Positions 45,836 through 64,000 of a stretch of 64,000 bases of DNA are shown here, piece by piece. This stretch comes from Portulaca oleracea. Taxonomy: Eukaryota; Streptophyta; Magnoliopsida; Caryophyllales; Portulacaceae. The stretch is from NCBI GenBank assembly GCA_029582165.1, contig CM055877.1, forward strand, positions 7,245,855 to 7,309,854. Reading direction: 5' to 3'. Numbering within the stretch: the first letter of the stretch is position 1; each line of letters opens with the position of its first letter. A program made the position numbers and the translations under genes. Below the pieces are notes generated by a model, which was not told the origin of the DNA, searched no databases, and was given only the letters and a program-made list of their open reading frames with translations.

Positions 45836-45839
45836 TTAA

Positions 45840-47020
45840 TGAATATATGATAAAGTTCTCCAAAGTAAAATTAGATAAATTAAAGTGAATGTGAATAAAA
45901 TTATGAATTTTGGTAATTTCAGGTAGAAAGTTGAAAGGTGTAAATAGCATGTAGAAATTTACGTAAAAAAATAAATAAAATTTGGTAAGATTTGATAAAT
46001 TCGGTTAGAATACAAAATATGGATAGTTCATTCAAGCAAAGAACATAACCTTAATTGTGAATAAGAACTAGTTAATAGTGTCCAACACCAAATTCCATAT
46101 TCCGAAATTCTGTAAGGGCGAAGTATGAAAGGGTTGGATAATTGGAGATAATAATTTTACCTCTAAATTATGCAATTTAGAGAGAATAATTTCAATTGAA
46201 CTAATAAACCAATAATATATAAAAACTCATACTACCTCTGTCTCAAAAATATTTTCGTCACCATAATTAATTTCATTGTCCCAATTTATTTGTTACTTTA
46301 CACTTTCAAAAATTGTGATTTCACTTTTACCCTTAATTAAAAAGCTCTTTACCACTTTTTGTTAGGTTGGTTCTAACTCTTCTGACTTATCCTAACTTAT
46401 CAAGACACATTGGAATTGAGATGAAACTTTGTAATTTATCCAAATTACCACTACCTTAATTGAGAATAATAGTTGTTGAAATATGACAATGTTCTTTGAA
46501 TGAATTATTTTCAAGTTAGGATAGTTACGTTTGGATAAATTATGATATTTTTTGGAAAATTGTATAGATTGGATAAATTAGGATAAATTAAGAGAATATT
46601 ATACCATATATACATGTAGTCACTTGACCTCTTTTTTAATTTGTCCCTGTTCTCTTGGAAGTGTGCATGGAATAATAATGCGGATATGTTGTGTTGTACT
46701 ATCCACAAATTCTGGGATATTTCTCAGTTCCCACTTATCTCGTTATCTTATTTTAATTTATTATTTTATATTTTATCCTGTAATTTTGAAAAAAAAAATA
46801 GACAAATTGAATTATAGTAAGCCAAATCGGGAGTCTCCTTCCACGGTTGCTTGAGAAGGAACCATCGTTTTTTTATATATATTTTTTTGCTTTGTTAGAA
46901 GACTTTCCCCAGAAATTGGGATAATAGTACATCAATCGAATTTTATAATTATATCACAGTAAGCAGAAATATTGAACCCTCGAACTTTAATGCACCGGCC
47001 GCCACCATATTTATAATCTA
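45840..47020. other. Intergenic, AT-rich, no gene seen
   Basis: Around 46230 ACTACCTCTGTCTCAAAAAT begins what could be a damaged Stowaway end. Nothing coding. Confidence 0.5.
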
Positions 47021-47023
47021 CTA

Positions 47024-47226
47024 CTACCTTCGTCCCAAAATGTTTGACCGTTGATTACTCACAAATTATAATGAGTTACAAACTTATAATATAAAATTAT
47101 CGTCATTGTAATCTTTAGCAAATTATCTTTCTAATGGTAGTGATTTCATATTTTAATTCATTTTTATTTGTGAGTAATTAACAGTCAAAATTTAATCAAC
47201 GGACAAATATTTTGAGACGGAGGTAG
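47024..47226. mobile_element. Stowaway-like MITE, second subfamily, copy
   Basis: It is 203 bp between TA dinucleotides. The left end is CTACCTTCGTCCCAAAATG and the right end is the inverse of CTACCTCCGTCTCAAAATA. Confidence 0.88.
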
Positions 47227-47482
47227 TATACGATAGTTTGGATTAGTACAAACCAATATCTAATACCGTAGAATACTACAAGCCAAGGCATGATAGTTTA
47301 GACAACTACAATATTGTATGTTGAATTTGGGATTATTATAATAAATGTGTCACGTAAGAAAATAACCATCCTTTGGTGCCACATAAAAGAAAAATCTAGT
47401 AATAATACATTAACTTGAAGGATTCAATAGTTTAACTTACTATGACACAATTCTAAAGTTTGACTTGCAGTGACATAATCTA

Positions 47483-47768
47483 GGCCTGTTCTTTGGGGCG
47501 ATAAGTACGGAGTAAGGTAAGGTAATGTAAATAAGGTTGGATAAAAAAAGATAAGTAAAGTAGTGTAGTCGTAAAAGTAGGAAAATGTCACATTATCAAT
47601 TTCTTTTTTCTTATTTTTTAAAAAAAATTAACAAATATATGAGTTAACCAAAGATTTTAAATACAAATTATGTAAAACTTTACATATGCTGGTATGGTAG
47701 TAAAGTAATGAAAGATAAGGTAAAGTAAGGATATGTAAAATTTTACTTATCATTTCAAAGAAAAGGGT
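47483..47768. mobile_element. MITE with GGCCTGTTCTTTGGGG end
   Basis: The left end GGCCTGTTCTTTGGGGCGAT and the inverse of the right end (CACCCTTTTCTTTGAAATGAT) pair, both followed by AAGTA. The body has GTAAGGTAA repeats. Ends are good to a few bases. Confidence 0.6.
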
Positions 47769-47769
47769 G

Positions 47770-49140
47770 TTTTACTATTATCCAAAAATTTGACTTAGAA
47801 TAATCCCATTTTGCAAAAATACATATATGATGTAATTGATGTTCATTTGTTTGAAACTATATTGCCTTGAAGTCGTGCTTTCATTTTTCCTGTTTATCCT
47901 GTTTCATAACTAAATTTGAAAATCAATAACACTGATAATAAAAGAGTAAAAACTAAAAAGTTTATAAATTATTGAAAATGCCCCTAGAAAGTTCTTTCAT
48001 AAAACACATATTGTTGTTCATGTACTTTTCTCTCTCAAGCTTTAATATAGTTATGGGTAAAATAGATATAATAATTGCTAGAATTGTAAAATTGATAAAA
48101 TATAGAGAAATAAATTCAATAATTTGACAAATAAAAATTACAGAAGGAGTATTATATTAAGAATATTTATTATATATATATAATTAATAATTTATTATAA
48201 AAGTGTCATTTTAAATAAATCATTATCACTATTATGTTTATAAAAAAATCACTGCAAAATTATATAGTTTACAATAAATTTACAGCAAAACAATATCATA
48301 AAATAACTACTAAGAAAAGAGGAGGATGATTTCAAAAAAAAGAAAAGAAAAGAAAAGAGGAGGATAATTGTTTTGATTGTCTTTCCTACATATGGGCCTG
48401 TTAAATTCATGGGTAACTTTTGTTTATTAAAATTGTTTTTGTCTAAATTTATCAAAGTTAAAAAATAAAAAAAATAATTTTGACATATTAGCGTAAATTT
48501 GCTAAAATTAAAATACCAAAATTCATTAAAAGTTACCAAAAGTTATTAAAATTTAACTTTTAACCGACTATTTTTTCTGCATGAATTTGACAATTGACAC
48601 ACAAATTACAATGGTTTGATTGTCTCTCTCACTTTCACATTTGCATGTATTTGGGATAATTAGAGGGATATTGCCTGCTTGAATGATATATATAATCCTG
48701 AAAGTTACATCACATTTATAACTTTTGAGAGTTGCTACTACGTGCTATTGTAACTTTCTTCTTTTGTTGGCTATAAAACAGTTTATGAAAATGTCTTTCT
48801 TCTTTTTAATAATCGAAAAAAATGAGGTTATAATTAATTTACGAGTAATATTTCTGTTTTTATTTGATTTGATAAGTTACAATATGATGACAGATTTGGT
48901 ACTACTGTTATATGTCCCACTTTATTTTCTATTGTTGATTGCTAGGAGTTTTGATTTAGGATTTCCAAAAAATTTATGCATTATTTTTAGTTTGCTATTA
49001 AGAAAACAAATTTTGAAACATTTCAAGACACTCACACATGTTACTGTGTATAATATTAGCATGTTGTGTTTTATAGAGAAGGAACCAAAAAATTACTTAC
49101 CCTACCTCACCTACTCTACTTGTCTTACCTATTTTTATAT
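47770..49140. other. Intergenic, AT-rich, no gene seen
   Basis: A 177-codon open stretch at 48725-49258 is hydrophobic because of T-rich DNA and runs into a MITE, so it is not taken as a gene. The block at 48393-48600 resembles the repeat at 43281-43515. Confidence 0.55.
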
Positions 49141-49146
49141 ATCTTA

Positions 49147-49389
49147 CTCCATCCGTTTCATATTAATTGTTGTCTTTGAAAATTGTGTAGTCAAATTCCA
49201 ATATTTCTCAATATTTACAATGAGTTGCTATATAAAATTATTATCATTAGATTCGTAATGAAAAATACTATCATAAAAGTATGATATTACAATTGTTAAT
49301 GACATATTATGTAAGAAATTATTAATCAAAGAGTGACATTGAAGACCATCAAAGTCAAAATTATGACAGTTAATATGGAACGGAGGGAG
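49147..49389. mobile_element. Stowaway MITE
   Basis: It is 243 bp with TA on both sides. It starts CTCCATCCGTTTCATATTAA and ends with the inverse of CTCCCTCCGTTCCATATTAA. Same family as 41576-41832. Confidence 0.92.
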
Positions 49390-50051
49390 TACATACACTA
49401 ACTAAAAGTCTAAAACACCATGCATGATATATATTTAAACATTCATATATTAAATAAGTGATGTGATTGATGTGACTTACCGTACTTATATTATCTTATT
49501 AATCATTATAAAATATAAATTTAAAAATTCATATATTTAAGTGATATGACTAACTTTACTAAAAATATATTACCTACCAACACTTACAAAACTTTACTTA
49601 CTTTCCTTTACTCCCCCCCCCCCCGGCAATTGTTTAAAGCCTATAAGGGTTAAAGGTTTAACAAGAAAAATTGCATACAAACAGTAAGACAACAAAATAA
49701 CAAGGTTCATCAAAACAAAAACAACAGTAAACTAAACAACAACTAAAGTTTATCTATTAAATTGTTCTCCTATCTTCTTGTCATTGCTTTATGAACAGTC
49801 TCGTCGCAGTCTCTTTATATCGCGAATGATGTCAATGTCACAACCAATCTTTGCCGCGCTACAAATTTCATCAACCATTCTCTCAAACGAGATTTCCTTT
49901 ACTTATTTACATTTATTTACCTCTGTAAATAACAGGACCTTAATGTAGGGATAATTAAGATTTCAATATCACCATTTGATGGCAATTGAAAACTTGAAAT
50001 TGTGCACAATGATTCAGTAGCCACAATGATTCTCTTCCTCTCTCACAATAT

Positions 50052-50282
50052 GGCCATGTTCTTTTCTGCGGTATTTTGCGGTATGATTTGGTGGAATTGT
50101 GGTAGGTTATTGGTATGTGGGGTAGGTGAGGAGAGAGAATGTAAAAAGTAGAGGAGAAAAGTGAAAAGAGAGAAGAGTGAGGAGAGAGAAAAGTAATGAT
50201 TTGTAGCAAACTGCGGTAAGTTGTGGCAAACTGCGGTGAGATGTGGTACCGCAGTTTGCCAACCGCAGTATAGAACAGGGCC
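50052..50282. mobile_element. Tourist-like MITE, TGCGGTA family
   Basis: It is 231 bp with TAT on both sides. The left end is GGCCATGTTCTTTTCTGCGG and the right end is the inverse of GGCCCTGTTCTATACTGCGG. Confidence 0.88.
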
Positions 50283-50338
50283 TATGTAATCATTTTGAAA
50301 TGTTGAGGTGTGGAGTCCAACCTTTTCGGGCAAAGTCA

Positions 50339-50600
50339 GGTCCCGTTCTTTATGCAGCTAGTTGGTTGCGGTTCCACACCGCACCACAATCCACATCAAT
50401 CCATCAGAATCTACTATTTCAATAAAAAAATTATCTCACTTTTTCCAATAAAAAATTTCATCTCACTTTTTCTAGTTACAATTTCAAATACATCAATCCA
50501 CTCAACATTTCACAATTCACAACAATCTTCCACGTTCCACCACAATTTTCAAAATTTCCATCACACTACACCGCAACCAACCATATAAAAGAACAGGGTC
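50339..50600. mobile_element. Tourist-like MITE, GTTGCGGT family
   Basis: The left end GGTCCCGTTCTTTATGCAGC and the right end, inverse of GACCCTGTTCTTTTATATGG, are followed on each side by GTTGGTTGCGG. It lies only about 56 bp from the 50052-50282 element. Flanking trinucleotides (TCA and TTA) differ by one base. Confidence 0.8.
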
Positions 50601-50779
50601 TTAAAGGAATGTTGGATGCGTAGGGAGTGTGTCTTGCTATTTTTGAGTTGTTTTTCTTCATGCGTGATCATCTTCTCTTTTTTTTTTTAAAAAAAAAGGT
50701 AAGCGAAAGTTGTAGTTAAAGATTTCTTCTCGTAGGCAATCTTCCAACTCTATCTTCCTACGTTCTTTTATTGAACTCT

Positions 50780-50916
50780 CTGTGTCCAATCCAATCCAAA
50801 CATTGCACAAATCCCCAAAAAAATATTCTATCTAAAAACACAATTTTCCAAAAAAATATCATAACTTATCTAATCCAATCCAAACCTAATTTTAACCACT
50901 ACAAAGAACATAGCCT
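50780..50916. mobile_element. MITE rich in CAATCCAATCC, copy 2
   Basis: GTCCAATCCAATCCAAACAT, AAACACAATTTTCC and ATCATAACTTATCTAATCC occur in the same order as in 20637-20827. The right end is CAAAGAACATAGCC. The left end is shortened. Confidence 0.65.
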
Positions 50917-51107
50917 TGACTGATTGAGTTGTTTTTAAGCCCTTTAACTTGCCGGAAGCTGATGAACCTAGTTTATGTAGTGCAAAAGAAGGTTGAATTT
51001 GAATTATACCTATGGACGGTGTGTATTAATTTGGTCTTGATTTCAAATTAGAGTGTAGACAACAATCAAAGTCAATCTGTTTTGGAAAGTTTGCTAGCAA
51101 TGTTTAG

Positions 51108-51866
51108 TTCATCTTCTTTGGATAGGTTACACTATATTCAATCCAATCCCAACTTTTATCGTAGCTTATCCAAACCTTACACATAGGGATGACAATGGAT
51201 CTCGGACCCTGCCCAGATCCATTTTTAAGGATATGGGTCCACAAATTCTAGACCCAGAAGATATGGGTAAGGATATGGGTCCAATGGGCAAAAATGGATA
51301 TGGATATGGGTCCAAGGGCAGGACCCAGATCTTTACCCAGATCCGCTATGTTATATATAAGTTTTCCTACCTAAATTATTATTTGTTTTTGTACAATAAG
51401 TTTGTGTTTGTTATGTTGTAATTTGGGATTGTATGACTACTTTGGATTATTTTTGAGATTGTAAGTTTGACATTTGTAGATTTTCAGCAAAAATTTTGCA
51501 GGTTTGCTAATTAATATGCGGTAAACAGTTCAATTTAAATGTTGGTAACAAAGGATATGAGTAACTGGGTAAGGATATGGGTCCAGCCAAAAATATGGGT
51601 AAGGATATGGGTCCTTTCAGAAAAGACCCAAATAATATGGGTAAGGATATGAGTCCAGTTAAAAATATGGATAAGAATATGGATCCGGGTGGACCCTGCC
51701 CAGATCCTACCCATTGTCATCCCTACTTACACAATTCCCTAAAAAAATATTTTTTCTAAAAACACAATTAAAAAAAAAGCATCATAACTTATCCACACAT
51801 ATCCAAACCAATCCAATCCAATCTAATCCATCCAAACCTAATTTTAACCAATTCAAAGAACATGGC
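51108..51866. mobile_element. MITE rich in CAATCCAATCC, copy 3, split by an hAT MITE
   Basis: The left part TTCTTTGGATAGGTTACACT...CTTACACA and the right part CTTACACAATTCCCT...CAAAGAACATGGCC make one element when the 51184-51725 insert is taken out. Confidence 0.75.
51184..51725. mobile_element. hAT-type MITE, 542 bp
   Basis: The 8-bp duplication CTTACACA is at 51176-51183 and 51726-51733. The ends are perfect 15-base inverted repeats, TAGGGATGACAATGG. Next to each end are matching GGACCCTGCCCAGATCC blocks. The body holds tandem GGATATGGGTAAGGATATGG-type repeats near both ends. The 8-bp duplication marks hAT transposition. Confidence 0.95.
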
Positions 51867-51948
51867 CTTAAACCAGAAACAATTAATCTAAATTCAAATC
51901 ATACACCAAAAGTTCCTTTATACTATAATCACTAATCGCTGACCATCT

Positions 51949-51950
<2 letters not shown>

Positions 51951-51993
<43 letters not shown>
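51951..51993. repeat. (CT)n microsatellite
   Basis: About 21 uninterrupted CT units. Confidence 0.95.
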
Positions 51994-51996
<3 letters not shown>

Positions 51997-52389
51997 TTAT
52001 CTTTACGTAATCCAAATCTCTAAAAAATACCCAAATCAAAAGCAACTTTTTATATAAAAAAGAAATTCAAATAATATTATTTTAATCTCAAATCAATTTA
52101 TTTTTTTCCAACACTTATAACCTTTTCATTTATTTTTCCCAAAATATTCAAATTTTATTAATAAAATATTTCCACCAACTAACTAAACTCAAAAGTCAAA
52201 CCAATCCTATCTTATCTTATACTGTCATTTCATTTCATTTCCTTTTCTTTCCTCTCCTAACCTAACCTGAATCTAATCTAACAAAAAGCCAACACCATAT
52301 ATATGGTTGAGGAGGCTGTGGTGGGTCAAGCTATGGTTGATTAATTAGCTATGTATGGTCGGATTGGGTCATGGTTAACACATTGAACT

Positions 52390-52740
52390 CAAAAAATTAC
52401 TCGGAGGTACCCTAATTTTTTGTGAAATGTTTTTCAGGTACCCCAACTTTTCAAAACTCATTTTAGGATACCCTTACTTTTTGGGTTATAAATTATTAAG
52501 TGCTTTTTCAATCATCAATTTGGTTAAGTGACCGAAATACCCTTGTTCTTCCATTTTTTAAGAAGTACCCTTAAAGAAGAAGAATAAGGGTATTTCGGTC
52601 ACTTAATAAAATTGATTGCCGGAAAAGCACCAAATAATTACTAACCCAAAAAGTAAGGGTACCTCAAAATTAGTTTTGAAAAGTTGGGGTACCGAAAAAT
52701 AGTTTCCCCAAATATTGGGGTACTTCCAAGTAATTTTTTG
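52390..52740. mobile_element. Mutator-type MITE with 9-bp target duplication
   Basis: It is 351 bp. CATTGAACT occurs at 52381-52389 and 52741-52749. The left end CAAAAAATTACTCGGAGGTA and the inverse of the right end (CAAAAAATTACTTGGAAGTA) differ at two of 20 bases. Arms stay similar for about 150 bp, each with a GAAATACCCTT block. Confidence 0.93.
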
Positions 52741-52749
52741 CATTGAACT

Positions 52750-53290
52750 TAGAGTCAGACTTTTTGAAGGTCAGCTCACGGATGATATGTTTTGACTTGA
52801 AATATAAAATGAAGTATATTTGTTTCAAAACAAAAGCTAGTAAACTAGCATTATGATAATTATGGCTTAATGTAAAATGTTGGTAATATATATATTTAAT
52901 TTTATTTAAATTAACATGAAAAACTATTTATTTTGGGTTGTTGACGGGCCAACCCAATTCATACCATATATGGAACCTTTAACATTGTTAAGCTGGTCAT
53001 TCACTCATTCTATTAACCTTATTGGGCCTCATTATATTGGGTCATTTGGCCTTAATAAGCCCCTCAAAAAAATTAACGAGCTTCTTATATACCCACCAAT
53101 ACCTATTCTATGCTCCTGGAGCATGTGCTCCAAGTTAGACGTGGCATGTACATATTAGCAATTTAGAAAAAAAAAAGAATCGTCAATTACCTTCTTTCTC
53201 GTATATATAACCTCTACTGAGCCATTCACGTTCAACTTTTTTTCTTCCTCAACCTACAACTCTCTCTCTTTCTCTCTCTAACTTGTGGTT
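52750..53290. other. Intergenic, no gene seen
   Basis: No coding pattern. Short GGGCC(A/T)AACCCAATT blocks at 52948 and later look like repeat remnants. Ends in CT-rich sequence. Confidence 0.5.
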
Positions 53291-53299
53291 TGGCATAAT

Positions 53300-53570
53300 C
53301 ATGTTCATCATCATCAACATCTTATCATCATCAACCTCATTAAAATCACGATGATCATCATCTTCTTCATCTGGCAGAATCACGTTCATCATCATCATCA
53401 TCTGGTTGAATCGCGTTCATCATCTTCATTATAATCACGTTCACCATCTTCATCACCATCAAGTGAACATCCGAATTTGGCTTCGGAATCCCAACAATTG
53501 AAATGGGTAGCCGGATCATCATCATTTTCATCACCATCACGTTCATCGTTATCATCGTGATGCAAAGGAA
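53300..53570. repeat. Low-complexity (CAT)n-like region
   Basis: Imperfect runs of ATC/TCA with repeated AATC(A/G)CGTTCATCATC units. Several imperfect copies of a ~35-bp segment. Confidence 0.7.
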
Positions 53571-53616
53571 AACATATCAGATTTGTCCATTGGGAGCTTT
53601 CCCAAGTGAGATGTCA

Positions 53617-54190
53617 TTGTTCACTAATAGGTTTAGATTGTTCACTAGATATGTCGTAATTGTTCATCAGATAATGAATAGTTGTTCATCAGAAATATTT
53701 CTATTGTTCACTATCTTATTGTTCACTATAGAGGTTTTCATTGTTCACCATATTATCATTGTTCATCTTATACATTAATTATTCAATTTATCAGTGCTCC
53801 TCTTATATTTATAATGATAATGAACAACATCAAATGAGTCAATGAACAATATTGATTGAGTCGGCGAACAACCACTTTATTGACTTCTAATGATAGTGAA
53901 CAACATCAAATATCAGTGAAGAACATTGAATGAACTAGTGACAATATTCAATGAGTCAGTGAACAACAACTTTATTGATTTCTAATAATAATGAACAACT
54001 TTGAACAAGTTCAATGAGCCATTGAACAACTTGTACAATGTTTAATGAACAATTTAATTCAAATTAATGAACAACAAAATGGGGAACAATGACACTATTC
54101 TTAGCATATAAGAAATGTTCAGTGAACAATGCAATTTATGTATGTGAATAATGTATGGTGAACAATGAAGTTATACCCAATGAACAATCA
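53617..54190. repeat. Array of TTGTTCA, then TGAACAA, motifs
   Basis: About eight copies of TTGTTCA(C/T) lie between 53617 and 53780, all in the plus sense. They are followed by about twelve copies of TGAACAA between 53818 and 54190, all in the opposite sense. Spacing is irregular (15-45 bases). The switch at about 53800 makes the whole a loose inverted structure. It lies about 450 bp upstream of the RecQ start codon. Confidence 0.75.
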
Positions 54191-54207
54191 GATTTTTCTA
54201 AACAAAA

Positions 54208-54525
54208 TCATGCGTAATCAATGATCAAAACGTCATCACGATAATCGTTTGCATCGCGTAGACTTACCACACCATGATTGATTGATAACTTCTGTAGCGA
54301 ATCATCGTAGAATCGCCATTTTTTGCTGAAATTATAAAAAAATTCCACGCACACGCCATCATCTTCAAGACACGCCTTCAGAAAGCATACGATAATTTGC
54401 ATATACCCACGTTGAGACCTAGAAACGTATAAAGCTCTTTTCTCATTTTCGAGCGCATAAATTCGCTCAATTTTCAATTTCCCCAATTCGTCTTCAATTC
54501 AATTTCGAGAAATTCGAATTATGCT
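54208..54525 (-). other. Open reading stretch divergent from RecQ, unrecognised
   Basis: The frame is open for about 105 codons (LKIERIYALENEK..., MQIIVCFLKACLEDD, VLIIDYA) and ends at TAA. There is no ATG near its upstream end; the first Met is about 60 residues before the stop. No family recognised. It sits between the TGAACAA array and the RecQ leader. It could be an exon captured by a transposon or chance. Confidence 0.2.
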
Positions 54526-54635
54526 ACAGCAGTTCGCTTTCTCTAGCGCCATTTATAATCACGCAAATTGATTTAGGGTTTATTTTCGGAGGATTTAGGG
54601 TTTGGAAATAGTACTAATTGGGGAGAGAATTGGGA

Positions 54636-63649
<9,014 letters not shown>

Positions 63650-64000
63650 GTGAGAAGTCTTGGACCCCTGTTTTACCTGTTCATTATTCCAGTTTTTAAA
63701 TCTTCTTACCCAATTTGCTTATGGAAACCTGATAAAGCTATTGTTTCCGGAAATGTTGTTACGAAAAGGGATGAACAGAGTAGACTATATTCTCCCTTAA
63801 TCAGTACAAACTTGTGTCACTGTTCCTGTGTACTTAGCAGCTAGCATACACATTTAAGTAGTATATGAGTTTAAAAGAAACAGCTTCTCTCAATTCTATA
63901 ATTTCTTTGTTAAGGGATATATATACTTTATTACTTTTAGTCAGGATGTACCGATGACTTGTTTACCTTTCTCTCTTTCATTCCCCCCGGAACCCTAATT

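Noticed and set aside
48725..49258. 177-codon hydrophobic open frame
   Set aside because: It is T-rich DNA with no motif and runs into a Stowaway MITE, so it is chance.
53300..53570. Open frames over the CAT-rich region with poly-Ile/Met
   Set aside because: Low-complexity microsatellite; any frame reads open.

Overview
This window is nuclear DNA from a flowering plant, most likely a eudicot. It is AT-rich, its genes carry GT-AG introns, it is dense in MITEs, and it holds CACTA, MULE, LTR and LINE elements. Three host genes are recognisable, and all resemble Arabidopsis-type proteins. An asterid or Lamiales source is only a guess.

Host genes. (1) 7459-10399 (+): a three-exon gene for a small ankyrin protein of 174 aa, like the phytochrome-interacting ankyrin proteins PIA1/PIA2. 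(2) 34078-35211 (-): a single-exon, GC-rich F-box/kelch gene like SKIP25. (3) 54636 to past the right edge (+): a RecQ helicase of the RECQL2/MED34 type. Seventeen exons (547 codons) can be joined in frame, and the 3' end lies outside the window.

Mobile DNA, left to right. 0.1-1.8 kb: foldback and Tourist-like MITEs. 2.9-6.35 kb: a decayed MuDR-type MULE (-) whose two small introns can still be placed exactly. 13.7-19.55 kb: an LTR retrotransposon (-) with a 961-bp LTR, a primer-binding site and a gag remnant; its LTR sits inside the endonuclease ORF of a LINE. 19846-20404: a Mutator-type MITE with an 11-bp target duplication. 22536-32382: a structurally complete 9.85-kb CACTA element with matching termini and a TTA duplication. 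It carries a decayed TNP2-type transposase gene and a second Transposase_24-like gene, and it has three clusters of hairpin GGCGTCYG motifs: one at each end and an unexpected one between the genes. 35.6-52.8 kb: almost only MITEs (Tourist, Stowaway, hAT, Mutator types), a LINE RNase H tail, and AT-rich DNA with no gene seen.

Relations between features. The three host genes are unrelated in function and separated by repeats; there is no operon-like linkage. The most interesting structures are the internal regulatory-like hairpin cluster and duplicated leader inside the CACTA element, the nested insertions (LTR in LINE, hAT MITE in another MITE), and a dense array of TTGTTCA/TGAACAA motifs just upstream of the RecQ gene. 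Coordinates of exons and of MITEs with target duplications were read base by base. Other repeat ends are approximate.
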